Positions 16,036-25,951 are shown, counted from the first letter of the stretch. The stretch: 42,248 bases of DNA from an uncultured Hyphomonadaceae bacterium (GCA_938049795.1 CALLCD010000048.1:1-42248); one strand, 5' to 3'. Numbers and translations: made by a program. Notes: generated from the sequence alone by a model not told the origin.

Positions 16036-17082
16036 ATGCGATTTATCAAAGCGCTTGTTTCGCTCCTGATCGTTGCTATCATTCTCGGAGGCGCGGGATT
16101 GCTTGGCGGCTATGTCTGGCTGACCAATGAGATCGTCAAACCCGGGCCATCGCAAACCGAACAGAGTTTTGAGGTTAAGTCCGGAGAGGGGCTGAACGCC
16201 ATTGCCGCGCGGCTTGAGGCGGATGGACTGATCAGCGATGATCTGTTGCTGCGGCTGGCCTTCCGGCTCGAAGGCGCAACCGGACAGGCCAAGGCGGGGG
16301 AGTACCAGTTTGGACCCGGGCTAAGCGTTGCGGAAACGCTGGACCGGCTGATTGAAGGCAAAGTGATCCAGCACAGGGTGACGGTGCCCGAGGGGCTGAC
16401 CGTGGCGCAGACGTTCCGGATTTTAGAGGCGAATGAGACGCTGGTGGGCAAGCTGCCCGACGAGTTGCCGCCGGAGGGAAGCTTGCTGCCGGACACGTAT
16501 TTTTTCGGGCGCGGGATGACGCGTCAGGGGATTGTCGATCTGATGCAGACGGCGCAGGCGGACTTGCTCGAAGAGTTGTGGCCCGCGCGGCAGGACGGCT
16601 TGCCGTTTGCGACCCCTTATGAAGCGGTGATCCTCGCCTCGGTGGTGGAGAAGGAAACCGGGCTTGCAAGCGAACGCGGGCAAGTGGCGGGGCTGTTTGT
16701 CGGGCGGCTGAAACGCGGTATGCGGCTGCAAAGTGATCCAACGATTATTTATGGCGAGTCGGGCGGGGAACCTTTGCGCGACGCGAATGGCAACCGGCGC
16801 GGCATTCGGCGCTCGGAGATTAACCGCGTGACCGATTGGAACACATACCAGATTGACGGGCTGCCCAAGACGCCGATTGCCAATCCCGGGCGCGATGCGA
16901 TTGCGGCCGTGTTGCAGCCCGAAAGCACCGAATATGTGTTCTTCGTGGCGGACGGGACAGGCGGGCATAAATTTGCCAAGACGAATGCCGAGCATGAGCG
17001 CAATGTTGCGGCCTATCGCGCCTATGAGCGTGAGGAGCTGGCGCGCGAGCGGGCCGAGCGCGACGCGCAGGCGGAGCCATGA
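16036..17082 (+). CDS. mltG: Endolytic murein transglycosylase MltG
   Basis: The 348-residue inner-membrane protein has one N-terminal transmembrane helix (about 8-29), a LysM-like region (FEVKSGEGLNAIAARL), then the YceG domain. The catalytic Glu is E205 in ASVVEKETG. LQSDPTIIYG and the late LPKTPIANPG are family marks. It cuts nascent glycan strands to end their growth. TGAGGAG precedes the ATG. The last residues are charged (EREELARERAERDAQAEP), and its stop overlaps the yicC start by ATGA. Confidence 0.94.
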   Translation: MRFIKALVSLLIVAIILGGAGLLGGYVWLTNEIVKPGPSQTEQSFEVKSGEGLNAIAARLEADGLISDDLLLRLAFRLEGATGQAKAGEYQFGPGLSVAETLDRLIEGKVIQHRVTVPEGLTVAQTFRILEANETLVGKLPDELPPEGSLLPDTYFFGRGMTRQGIVDLMQTAQADLLEELWPARQDGLPFATPYEAVILASVVEKETGLASERGQVAGLFVGRLKRGMRLQSDPTIIYGESGGEPLRDANGNRRGIRRSEINRVTDWNTYQIDGLPKTPIANPGRDAIAAVLQPESTEYVFFVADGTGGHKFAKTNAEHERNVAAYRAYEREELARERAERDAQAEP

Positions 17083-17972
17083 GCGCGCTTTCGGGCATGA
17101 CCGGATTTGGTCGCGCGGGCGGCGAGGCTGACTGGGGCAGCTGGACGTGGGAAGCCAAAGCGGTCAATGGGCGCGGGCTGGATGTGCGGGTCAATGTGCC
17201 CGCCGGCTTCGAGGGGCTCGATCAGGCGGTCAAGAAAAAGGCGAGCGCGCAGTTTACACGCGGGAATATGCAGATCGGCTTGCGGATTGAACTGGCCGAA
17301 GCGAGTGATATTGCCATCAATGAGGCGGCGCTGGACTTGCTTTGCAAGGCGTTTGAAGCGCGGGTCGGGCATCCGCCGGCAGGCGAGGCGATGGCGAGCC
17401 TGATGACGGCGAAGGGCGTGCTTGACGCGGGCGGAAGTTCTGGCGCGGCGCTGCGGGGGCTCGGGCAGGCGCAGGCGGTACGCGATGCGCTGTTGGCATC
17501 GGCCGAAGACGCGCTCATCGGTTTGGCGAAGACGCGGGGCGAAGAGGGCGCGGCGCTGGCGGCGATTTTGTCCGGCGCGCTTGATCAGATGGCGGGGCAT
17601 GTCACGCAGGCGGAGTTGGCGGCGGGCGAGCAACCGGCGCAGGTGAAAGAACGGCTTGAGGCACGGCTTGGTGAACTGAAGGCGGAGCAGGCGGTGGATG
17701 CCGAACGGCTTGCGGCGGAAGTCGCGATGACGGCGGCAAAGGCGGATGTGCGCGAGGAGCTGGACCGGCTGGCCGCGCATATCGAGACGGGGCGCACCTA
17801 TTTGGCATCAGGCGTGCCGGTTGGGCGGAAGCTTGATTTTCTGGCCCAGGAACTGAACCGCGAGGCCAATACGCTGTGTGCAAAGTCTGCGTCTCTGGCT
17901 TTGACGAATGCGGGACTCGCGCTCAAAACACTGATTGACCAATTCAAGGAGCAAGCAGCGAATGTCGAATAA
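17079..17972 (+). CDS. yicC: YicC-family endoribonuclease
   Basis: The 297-residue protein has the YicC ends: SGMTGFGRA at the start, KAVNGRGLDVRV just after, and the C-terminal LDFLAQELNREANTLCAKS. YicC in E. coli is an endoribonuclease connected with turnover of small RNAs. It overlaps mltG by four bases and gmk by eleven, so the three genes are translated as a coupled set, a common arrangement in proteobacteria. Confidence 0.93.
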   Translation: MSALSGMTGFGRAGGEADWGSWTWEAKAVNGRGLDVRVNVPAGFEGLDQAVKKKASAQFTRGNMQIGLRIELAEASDIAINEAALDLLCKAFEARVGHPPAGEAMASLMTAKGVLDAGGSSGAALRGLGQAQAVRDALLASAEDALIGLAKTRGEEGAALAAILSGALDQMAGHVTQAELAAGEQPAQVKERLEARLGELKAEQAVDAERLAAEVAMTAAKADVREELDRLAAHIETGRTYLASGVPVGRKLDFLAQELNREANTLCAKSASLALTNAGLALKTLIDQFKEQAANVE

Positions 17973-18600
17973 GGGGGAGGTCCGGCGCGGGCTGATGCTC
18001 GTCATTTCAAGCCCGTCAGGAGCGGGCAAGACGACGTTGGCGCGCAAATTGATGGGCGAGTTTGAGGATGTGGCGCTGTCTGTCTCGGTGACGACGCGGG
18101 AAGCGCGGCCGGGGGAGACGGATGGGCAGGACTATCATTTCCGTTCCCATGACCAGTTTACGCGGATGATTGCCGAGCGCGGATTTCTCGAATGGGCCAA
18201 AGTGTTTGACCATTATTACGGCACCCCGCGCGCGGACACCGAAGAGAAGCTCGCGAACGGGAAAGATGTCCTGTTCGATGTCGATTGGCAGGGGGCTGAT
18301 GCGCTGCACGATCAGGTGCCGAATGATTGCGTGTCGGTGTTTGTGCTGCCGCCAAGCATTGAAGCGCTGGAGCAACGCCTCTCGGCGCGGCCCGGCTCGA
18401 CGCCGGAGATTGTTGCGCGGCGGATGGCGGATGCGAAAGCGGAGATACGTCATTGGCGGCGCTATGATTATTGCATCATCAATGATGATCTGGAGGAGGC
18501 TTATGGTCAGCTTCGCCGGATCTTGCTGGTGGAGCGGACCAAGCGGCTGCGTCAGCACAATCTTGAAGACCATGTGCGGGCGCTGCTTGGCGAAGGCTAG
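17962..18600 (+). CDS. gmk: Guanylate kinase
   Basis: The 212-residue enzyme phosphorylates GMP to GDP. The P-loop is SSPSGAGKTTL near the N terminus. GMP-binding residues lie in SVSVTTREARPGE and DGQDYHF, and the lid is followed by DVDWQGAD. ATG 17962 has AAGGAG at 17946-17951 and lies inside the end of yicC; an upstream in-frame start at 17935 would add nine residues without a ribosome site. Confidence 0.96.
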   Translation: MSNKGEVRRGLMLVISSPSGAGKTTLARKLMGEFEDVALSVSVTTREARPGETDGQDYHFRSHDQFTRMIAERGFLEWAKVFDHYYGTPRADTEEKLANGKDVLFDVDWQGADALHDQVPNDCVSVFVLPPSIEALEQRLSARPGSTPEIVARRMADAKAEIRHWRRYDYCIINDDLEEAYGQLRRILLVERTKRLRQHNLEDHVRALLGEG

Positions 18601-18636
18601 CTTGCCAGTTGGGGTGCAGCGGGGGCATGGTCTCCT

Positions 18637-19217
18637 ATGACCGAGAAACCGGATATAGCATGTGTCGTTCTGGCGGGCGGGGCAAGCGCGCGCTTTGGCG
18701 GGGATAAGGGGCTTGCAGTGTTGCAGGGGCGGCCGCTGATTGGGCATGTTTTGGAGCGATTGCGGGCGCAGACGGGCGGTGTTGTCGGGGTGAATGCGGC
18801 GGAGGGCAGTTCTTATGCTGCGTTTGCGGATGTGGTTGTGCCGGACCTATTGGGCGGCGGGCTTGGGCCGCTGGCGGGGGTGCATGCGGCCTTGAGCTGG
18901 GCGAAGGGGCAAGGGAGCGAGCGGGTTGTGACGTGTGCGGTGGACACGCCGTTTTTGCCCGATGATCTCGTGGAGCGGTTTTTGGCGACGGATGGTCCGG
19001 CTGTTGCGGCAAGCTGCGGCCGCGTGCATCCGGTGTGCGGGATTTGGCCGGTGGGGCTGTTACCGCAGCTTGAGCGGAGGCTTGCGGACGGGCAGCGCGC
19101 GGCTTGGGGCTGGGCGCAGCATTGCTGGGCGCAGCGGATCGAGTTTGCTGCGCTTGATGGCCTTGATCCGTTCTTCAACATCAATACGGCTGAGGATTTA
19201 GCCGCTGCGTCAAAGCT

Positions 19218-19221
<4 letters not shown>
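18637..19221 (+). CDS. mobA: Molybdenum cofactor guanylyltransferase MobA
   Basis: The 194-residue protein has the nucleotidyltransferase signature LAGGASARFGGDKGL near the N terminus, the metal-binding D in CAVDTPFLP, and the C-terminal FFNINTAEDL typical of MobA. It adds GMP to molybdopterin to make the guanine dinucleotide cofactor. No molybdoenzyme is encoded nearby. Its TAG stop overlaps the TAA stop of the convergent VWA gene (shared bases 19219-19220). Confidence 0.92.
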
Positions 19222-20399
<1,178 letters not shown>

Positions 20400-20453
20400 G
20401 GGGCTAATCTCCGTAAGCGGGCAGCATAGCGCGGCTCGCCGGATGCGCCAAGA

Positions 20454-21149
20454 TTAACGCTGGGGAGGGGGTGTGGGTGCGGGCGCGGAAATGGTGTCGC
20501 GGGCGGCGGTTAAAAGATGCGAGACGAACTGGCCGATTTGCGCGCTGCGGTCAGCTTCATAGGTCGCACGGGCTTTGACGTGCCACGGGCCGATGCGGGT
20601 GATCCAGACGGCGGTATGGCCGGGAATCTCGGGCCTGAGCGCGGATGTTGCGCGGATATGATAGGCGGCCGCTTCGGTGTCCAATCCTGCGCTGAGCGGT
20701 GGCGGGGGGACATTTCCGAGGAGTGTGTTCGTGTCCGTGATGCTGGTCTGGACGCCTTTGAGGTGGGCGGATGCGGGCACGTCGCGGCCAAAATCGGTTA
20801 GGTGGAGCTTGACCTCGCCGCCCTCGGCCGCGCGGAACAGGCAGGCGACATCCTTGCCTTCGCCCAGTCCGACGAAAGTCTCCTCACCGGTCAGCAGAAA
20901 GCCGTCCTGCTCGCGCGGGCAGAGAAAACCCGAGGCGATGTGTTCGAGCGCGGTTTGGTCGGCCGAGGGCTGCCAGACCGGGGCGGGCGGTTCGGCGGGC
21001 GGCTCTGCGTCGGCTGCTGCGTCCGGTTTGGCGACGGGGGGCGGCGCGGGGATTTTGGCCGCATCAGATGAGGACGGCGTGAAGAGCGTGCAGCCGGTCA
21101 GAACCAGGCTGGCAAGCACAAGCAGGCAACAAGGGCGAAGAGGACGCAT
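20454..21149 (-). CDS. Lipoprotein with one cysteine-pair module (family copy A)
   Basis: The 231-residue protein has a lipobox LTGC, lipidation at C20, and a proline/alanine-rich linker to about residue 60. From 70 on it matches the two larger proteins upstream: H-x-x-S-G-F-x-C-P, a DG-x-x-L segment, then D-V-x-C, giving cysteines C77 and C103 at a spacing of 26. Later, YHIRATS and PWHVKARATY align with the second half of the module, but the second cysteine pair is missing. GGAG is 6 bases before the ATG. It lies 54 bases upstream of the CoxE-like gene on the same strand, so the two are probably co-transcribed. Function unknown. Confidence 0.72.
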   Translation of the reverse strand: MRPLRPCCLLVLASLVLTGCTLFTPSSSDAAKIPAPPPVAKPDAAADAEPPAEPPAPVWQPSADQTALEHIASGFLCPREQDGFLLTGEETFVGLGEGKDVACLFRAAEGGEVKLHLTDFGRDVPASAHLKGVQTSITDTNTLLGNVPPPPLSAGLDTEAAAYHIRATSALRPEIPGHTAVWITRIGPWHVKARATYEADRSAQIGQFVSHLLTAARDTISAPAPTPPPQR

Positions 21150-21222
21150 GGACGGCTCCGGTCAGACCAGACACCCGCTTAAACCTGTTCGGCCGCAATG
21201 TGAACTGTGTCAGACCCCGGCT

Positions 21223-22373
21223 TCAGTTCGATGCAAAATGATAGGACCAGTCGCCCCGTTCGGAGCGTCGCAGATAAGCGCGCATTGGCGTATCGCCTGA
21301 GAGGATGCCCAAAATATCGAGCGCGGCGGTTTGGTCGTCTGGCGCACTGCCGGCATAGAGCTTGTGCAAACGAATGACGCCATCCTCAAACGTGCTGTAG
21401 AGGGCATAGGTCTCGGTCTCGCCTTTGACGCCCAACGGAACAGTCTTCTCGACCCACATTATTGGCGTGGGGCTCATAAACCCCGTCAGGGAGGCTGGAT
21501 AGACCATCAAAGGGGTAAGCTCTGATGTCTTGTCCCGCATGATCAAAAGATCTGCCGGATCGGTGCCGAGATAATTTACCAAGCAGAACGTCGGCGAGAT
21601 TCCGGGCAAACCTGCCTCTCCCTGAAGCACCGCTTCGGTAATCACTTTCCCCCCAAGAACGCTCTCCATAAGCTCATTGCCATCAGCTGTGTCCATGTCG
21701 ATGGCTGTTGGCGTTTGTGTATTTGGCACCGAGCAGGCGTCGAGATTTTGTGCCATCGGCGCGTGGCGCGCGGTCAGTGTGTCTACAATCGTATCAAAGC
21801 TTGTGTCGGCCTGCGGTGCGGTCTGATTGATCTGGTAGGACCATTTTCCGAACTGGCAGCTTTCAATCTTCTCGTGTCTGGGAACACCGTCCGAGACATA
21901 AGTCTGGGTCACATGATGGCATGTCGGTATGACTGTGCCGTCGAAATCGATTTCGCGGACTTCTGACACTTTTGAGGTGGCGGGCAATTGGGCGCCCGGG
22001 CTGATCGAGAGCAAACGCTCGGAAGTTAACTCAGCCGTGGGGGGCTCGGCAATCCAGGTCAGTGAGATCGACGTATAGCTGATCTCTGCTTCGTTCTGCG
22101 TTTCTCTTTCATGTCTATAGGTGCAGCGGGCTGTCTGACCCCTTGTGCCATTTGGGCGACTGTATGCAGTGTATACCCGCCCGGCAGGCTCATAGGGCAG
22201 GTCATGTCGGTGAGTTGGTGAATGACTTCATCGGCGGCGATATCGGGGGTGAAAATCCAGGCCTGAGCATTGTATAGGGGCAGCGTCGGCGCTTGCCCGC
22301 TTGTATTCTGCGCATTGGCAACGGGCGCAATCAGGCACGCTGACATGAGTGCGGTTGTCCAGATTGTCTTCAT
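21223..22373 (-). pseudogene. Exported cysteine-rich family protein, frameshifted (copy B)
   Basis: Two overlapping minus-strand frames together encode one protein. The first starts at ATG 22373 (GAGGG upstream) with a signal peptide ending near PVANA and runs through MTCPMSLPGGYTLHTVAQ. It leaves frame at the C-run 22139-22142 and hits a stop at 22059. The second frame continues with ARCTYRHERE and runs to 21223. Adding one base to the run gives 383 residues, with G-G-Q-T-A-R-C-T-Y at the junction against G-G-E-D-V-G-C-N-Y in copy C. Restored cysteines are 59, 84, 152, 173, 214 and 264. It could be a true decay event or a one-base assembly error. No obvious slippery heptamer for a -1 shift is seen. 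Confidence 0.78.
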
Positions 22374-22557
22374 TGTAATTTCCCTCTGAGTTCGGTGTGC
22401 TTGTGGAGTCTGTGGGGCGGAATGTGTTGAATTTGCGGCCCATCTTAAGGTGCCGTAGCGGCAGGTAAACCGTTTCCTGATCTGAATGAACGGTCCTGCC
22501 AGTGCCACGGGCTCCAAGGATTTTGCGGTTTGGGCAGACTCGCGGTTAAGATAGGGG

Positions 22558-23229
22558 ATGACTGACCAACGCGACCCGACCGAGCCCCTATCTGGACCCA
22601 AAGAAATTGGGGCACTGGCACATTTGTATCGCGGCGAGGTCTATCGCTCGACGATCTGGCGTCAGCGTCTTGATATGACGACAAATTGGGCGGTTCTGAC
22701 AACTGGCGTCGCCTTGTCCATTACGTTTGCGACGGCCGAAAGTTCGCCACTGCCAATGGTTCTGGCAGGGCTTATGACGGTGATGTTTCTGATCCTCGAA
22801 GCACGCCGGTATCGGTATTTCAATGTCTGGCGGTTCCGCGCGCGCATGCTCGAGCTCGCGGTCTATGTGCCGCTGCTACGTGGGGAAGGCGCGGAGATTC
22901 GTGTGGATCGGGGGCATGTGCTCTCTGATGATTATGAAAGTCCGCAATTCCGGATCTCGTTTGCACGCGCCATCGGCAAACGGCTCCGGCGCAATTATGG
23001 CTATTTGTTCGCCACACAAGGGGCAGCCTATTTCGGCAAGATCGCCATTCACCCGACAGAGGCGCAAACGTGGGCGGAATTTATCGACCGCGCTCATATC
23101 GGTCCAATCCCAGGCGGGCTGGCGTTTGCCATTGGGGTTGGCTTCCACATTGGCTGGATCGCCATCGCCATCCTCACGCGCCGTGAGGACAGACGCGACA
23201 AATCGGTGGTTGCTGACCAGTTGAGTTAG
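22558..23229 (+). CDS. DUF2270 integral membrane protein
   Basis: The 223-residue protein has two closely spaced hydrophobic helices (about 42-60 and 64-82), the conserved EARRYRYFNVWRFRARMLE segment, and a third helix near the C terminus (about 186-208). This is the DUF2270 pattern; the function is not known. It is the only plus-strand gene in the minus-strand run from 25393 to 19218 and separates copies B and C of the cysteine-rich family. GGGG directly before the ATG is a poor ribosome site, so translation may be weak or the start may differ. Its stop is 17 bases from that of copy C. Confidence 0.8.
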   Translation: MTDQRDPTEPLSGPKEIGALAHLYRGEVYRSTIWRQRLDMTTNWAVLTTGVALSITFATAESSPLPMVLAGLMTVMFLILEARRYRYFNVWRFRARMLELAVYVPLLRGEGAEIRVDRGHVLSDDYESPQFRISFARAIGKRLRRNYGYLFATQGAAYFGKIAIHPTEAQTWAEFIDRAHIGPIPGGLAFAIGVGFHIGWIAIAILTRREDRRDKSVVADQLS

Positions 23230-23246
23230 GGGTGACGGGCGCTTGA

Positions 23247-24443
23247 TTAGTCCTCCGCAGCTGTGTTTTCGGTCTCGTCGGACGGGGCGGTCGGCAGAGA
23301 TATGGTTGATCCGCCATCGTCTTTGCGGGCGTAGGAGCCGAGTGATACGGCCTTGCCATTGAGCACTTTGACGAGCAGGTGTTGCATCTGGTTGGCGGTG
23401 GGCAGGGTCTCGAACACGTCAATGATATGATCTGTGCCTTCGCTATCGATTGTCCAGGCGGTGTAGGTGGTGTCTTCTTTAACCAGTTCGCCAAGCGTCA
23501 CGCCCGAAACCCGCAGCAGGGGGCTTTCATCGCGGCTATATATGTCTGATCTCGTATAGAAGAGGCTCGATATGGGCGTTTTGGCTGGCGTTCCGAGCAC
23601 ATAGGCATATGTGTCCGATACCTGCGCGTCGAGAACACATTGGGCCGAATTCACATCGGGAGTGGTGTTGAGCGCGGCGATGGCTGTGGCATGATTGCCG
23701 TCCGGATCTGTGGTCTCGAGGTCATCAGCGGCAAGCGAAATGACGAGCGCGAGCGCGACGGTGCTTGACGTGTCACCCTGTATTGCATCGGTTTCAGGAA
23801 GGGCGGCGGCGGCGCAGGCGGATAGCGTGTTGCCGAGAACGGGCTGTTCTGTCTGGAAGGCGAGATCCGCGTCGATGATCGGCTCGTCCGGGTGCCATGT
23901 CATCCGCGTTTTGTAGACCCATCCGCCAACCGAGCAGGTGCGCACCGCGGTGTTGAGATTTGCCGCTTTATCATATTCGACAAGTTCGATGTAATGGCAG
24001 TCAATCGCGTTCTGTCCGAGGGAGAGGCTGACCGGCGCGCTGATCACCTCATCGCTAAGGGTTTTCATGGCTCTGAGATTTTCAATCACCGCTTCGGCTT
24101 GTTCTTTGGAACCGGCAGGCCGGCCATACCAAGAGAGGTAGTAGGTGATGTAGGCGCGGCGACCTTCCTGGACATAGTTGCAACCGACATCCTCGCCGCC
24201 CAGCGCGTATTGGGCGACGGACTCGAGATTATAGCCGTCAGGCAGCGAGAAAGGGCATTCGAAGCCGGTCAGATCATGGGTGACGGTGCTGGCATCGCGA
24301 TCGATCTTCATTGCCCAGGCGTCTTCATCGGTAAGTGGAAGCTCTGGGGTTTGCAGATCGATCTCGGGCGCGGCTATGGCTGTCGGGCTGAGCACCATGC
24401 CCGATGCAAATAGTCCCAAAATAAGCGTGTGTCGTCTGGCCAC
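23247..24443 (-). CDS. Exported cysteine-rich family protein, intact (copy C)
   Basis: The protein has 398 residues from GTG 24443, which has GGGAGGG seven bases upstream; an in-frame TTG at 24449 is too close to that site. A signal peptide ends near TAIA. The mature protein carries C63 (GFECPFSLPDGY), C88 (DVGCNY), C149 (DCHYIE), C170 (RTCSVGGW), C210 and C269. Spacings of 25 and 21 for the first two pairs equal those of copy B. The C-terminal third (YTAWTIDSEG ... KVLNGKAVSLGSYARKDDG) also aligns with copy B. The tail is acidic. The cysteines suggest disulfides in the periplasm. I do not recognise a named family. Confidence 0.72.
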   Translation of the reverse strand: MARRHTLILGLFASGMVLSPTAIAAPEIDLQTPELPLTDEDAWAMKIDRDASTVTHDLTGFECPFSLPDGYNLESVAQYALGGEDVGCNYVQEGRRAYITYYLSWYGRPAGSKEQAEAVIENLRAMKTLSDEVISAPVSLSLGQNAIDCHYIELVEYDKAANLNTAVRTCSVGGWVYKTRMTWHPDEPIIDADLAFQTEQPVLGNTLSACAAAALPETDAIQGDTSSTVALALVISLAADDLETTDPDGNHATAIAALNTTPDVNSAQCVLDAQVSDTYAYVLGTPAKTPISSLFYTRSDIYSRDESPLLRVSGVTLGELVKEDTTYTAWTIDSEGTDHIIDVFETLPTANQMQHLLVKVLNGKAVSLGSYARKDDGGSTISLPTAPSDETENTAAED

Positions 24444-24529
24444 AGTCAAACCCTCCCAAGTTTCCTAGAGAAGAGGAAGCCTTAAAATTGTGCGCGGTGC
24501 AAGATCGCGCGTGGATTATTCGCTGTTGA

Positions 24530-25393
24530 TCAGCCCGCAGGTCCGCGGGGGCCGGTGTCGCGGCGGGCGAGGAAGGCGAGGCGTTCGAACAGGGCGATGT
24601 CCTGCTCGTTCTTGAGCAGAGCGCCATGTAGCGGCGGGGTAAGCTTGGTCGGGTCGTTCTCGCGCAGGGTTTCGAGGTCGATGTCCTCGTTCATCAGCAA
24701 TTTCAGCCAGTCCAGAAGCTCGGATGTGGACGGCTTTTTCTTCATGCCGGGGACTTCGCGCATGGCGTAGAAAGTGGTCAGCGCATCACCGACAAGCTTT
24801 TTCTTGATGTCGGGATAGTGGACATCAATGATCGACTTCATGGTCTGCTCGTCGGGGAATTTGATATAGTGGAAGAAACAGCGGCGCAGGAAGGCGTCGG
24901 GGAGTTCTTTTTCATTGTTCGAGGTGATGATGACGATGGGACGGACGGCGGCTTTCACGGTCTCGTCGGTTTCGTAGACATAGAACTCCATCCGGTCGAG
25001 CTCCTGGAGCAGATCGTTCGGGAACTCGATGTCGGCTTTGTCAATCTCGTCAATCAAAAGGATGGGGCGGCCCTCGGCGGTGAAAGCTTCCCAGAGCTTG
25101 CCCTTTTTGATGTAATTCTTGACGTCCTTGGCGCGTTCGTCGCCCATCTGGCCATCGCGCAGGCGGGCCACGGCGTCATATTCGTAGAGACCTTGAGCGG
25201 CCTTGGTGGTCGATTTGACGTGCCACTCGATCAGTTCCATGCCGAGGGCCTTGGCAACCTCGACGGCGAGAACGGTCTTGCCCGTGCCCGGTTCGCCCTT
25301 GATCAGAAGCGGACGCTCCAGCGCAATGGCGGCGTTGACGGCCACACGCAGATCATCCGTTGCGACATAATTCTCGGTGCCTTCAAAACGCAT
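24530..25393 (-). CDS. MoxR-type AAA+ ATPase
   Basis: The 287-residue protein has Walker A GEPGTGKT (33-40), Walker B ILLIDEIDKAD (111-121), and a sensor-1 segment with the triplet SNN (IIITSNNEKELPDAFLRRC). MoxR ATPases remodel or activate partner proteins together with VWA-domain adaptors. The natural partner here is the CoxE-like gene at 19218-20399. ATG 25393 has GAGGAG eight bases upstream; the frame continues 30 codons further up with no ribosome site. It is the first gene of the minus-strand run that includes the cysteine-rich family. Confidence 0.92.
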   Translation of the reverse strand: MRFEGTENYVATDDLRVAVNAAIALERPLLIKGEPGTGKTVLAVEVAKALGMELIEWHVKSTTKAAQGLYEYDAVARLRDGQMGDERAKDVKNYIKKGKLWEAFTAEGRPILLIDEIDKADIEFPNDLLQELDRMEFYVYETDETVKAAVRPIVIITSNNEKELPDAFLRRCFFHYIKFPDEQTMKSIIDVHYPDIKKKLVGDALTTFYAMREVPGMKKKPSTSELLDWLKLLMNEDIDLETLRENDPTKLTPPLHGALLKNEQDIALFERLAFLARRDTGPRGPAG

Positions 25394-25569
25394 CAGGGGA
25401 ACTCCTCTTTCTTGAGCCGAACAATAGACGAGCGGACGCGAAGGGCAAGACTGACGCTGGGTTAGTGGGGGCTCGGGTGGCACGGTTGGCTAAGCGGCTT
25501 TGTAGGGCGTCCGGCAACAGGGGAGCGGAGCGCTGGAAACCTTTTGTTAACGATAAAGTTCTTGCGTGA

Positions 25570-25612
25570 GAACAAAAAGTGAATATGTTCACGGAAAGAA
25601 CGGAGAGTGAAC
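25570..25612 (+). promoter_or_regulatory. Two LexA-like boxes before the 112-residue gene
   Basis: GAAC-N7-GAAC is found exactly at 25598-25612, ending at the base before ATG 25613. A second copy, GAAC-N7-GAAT, lies at 25570-25584, 28 bases upstream. The two surrounding 20-mers agree at 15 positions, and all five differences are transitions. GAAC-N7-GAAC is the reverse complement of GTTC-N7-GTTC, the LexA box of alphaproteobacteria such as Caulobacter and Rhodobacter. One exact match somewhere in a window of this size is expected by chance, so position and the second copy carry the weight. Confidence 0.45.
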
Positions 25613-25951
25613 ATGCAAAAGACGATCAGATTTTTCGGAAGTACCGGCGCGGAGTATGAGTTTGCCGAAATGGCGGCAGAGGCCAATTGGGTCCATCATG
25701 CAGGGGTTGCGGTGTTTGCGCGGCGCGATGCGTATGGTTGGCGGGTGATCAGGATTACCGAACTGTCTGGCCGTGATCATGATGTCCGGCCGATCTGGGC
25801 GTTTCATGATGCCCAGCGTTATGGGGCGGACACGGTTTTTGTCAGCGCGGCGGTCTCCGCGGCGGCGCGTCGGGCTATGATCGAGGATATGGAAGCGGGG
25901 CTTGATCCGGTTCTGGCTTCATCGTCAAACGAACTGGCGCTGGCCGCCTGA
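25613..25951 (+). CDS. Hypothetical protein, 112 residues
   Basis: I do not recognise this protein. It has no signal peptide or membrane helix. It contains several aromatic and charged short motifs (ANWVHHAG, FARRDAYGWRVI, ELSGRDHDV, PIWAFHDAQRYGA) and an alanine-rich helix near the C terminus, looking like a small alpha/beta cytoplasmic protein. ATG 25613 is set by GGAG at 25602-25605; a GTG at 25607 overlaps that site. The ribosome site itself lies inside the exact GAAC-N7-GAAC element, so a bound repressor would block transcription close to the start. It is divergent from moxR across 219 bases. Confidence 0.65.
   Translation: MQKTIRFFGSTGAEYEFAEMAAEANWVHHAGVAVFARRDAYGWRVIRITELSGRDHDVRPIWAFHDAQRYGADTVFVSAAVSAAARRAMIEDMEAGLDPVLASSSNELALAA

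Noticed and set aside
14758-16155. Long minus-strand open frame (465 codons) opposite fabF
   Set aside because: It is antisense to a certain gene, rich in Arg, and has no ribosome site or family motif; an effect of GC-rich codon use.
22059-22373. N-terminal half of copy B as a separate short protein
   Set aside because: After the frameshift the sequence is basic and unlike the family, while the other frame continues the family motif exactly.
22558-22560. Treating the 19218-25393 run as a mobile island
   Set aside because: No integrase, transposase, terminal repeats or tRNA border was seen, so transfer cannot be claimed.
25478-25494. Possible sigma-54 promoter (TGGCACGGTTGGC) upstream of the 112-residue gene
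   Set aside because: The distance between GG and GC is 8 bases instead of 10, so the -12 element does not fit.
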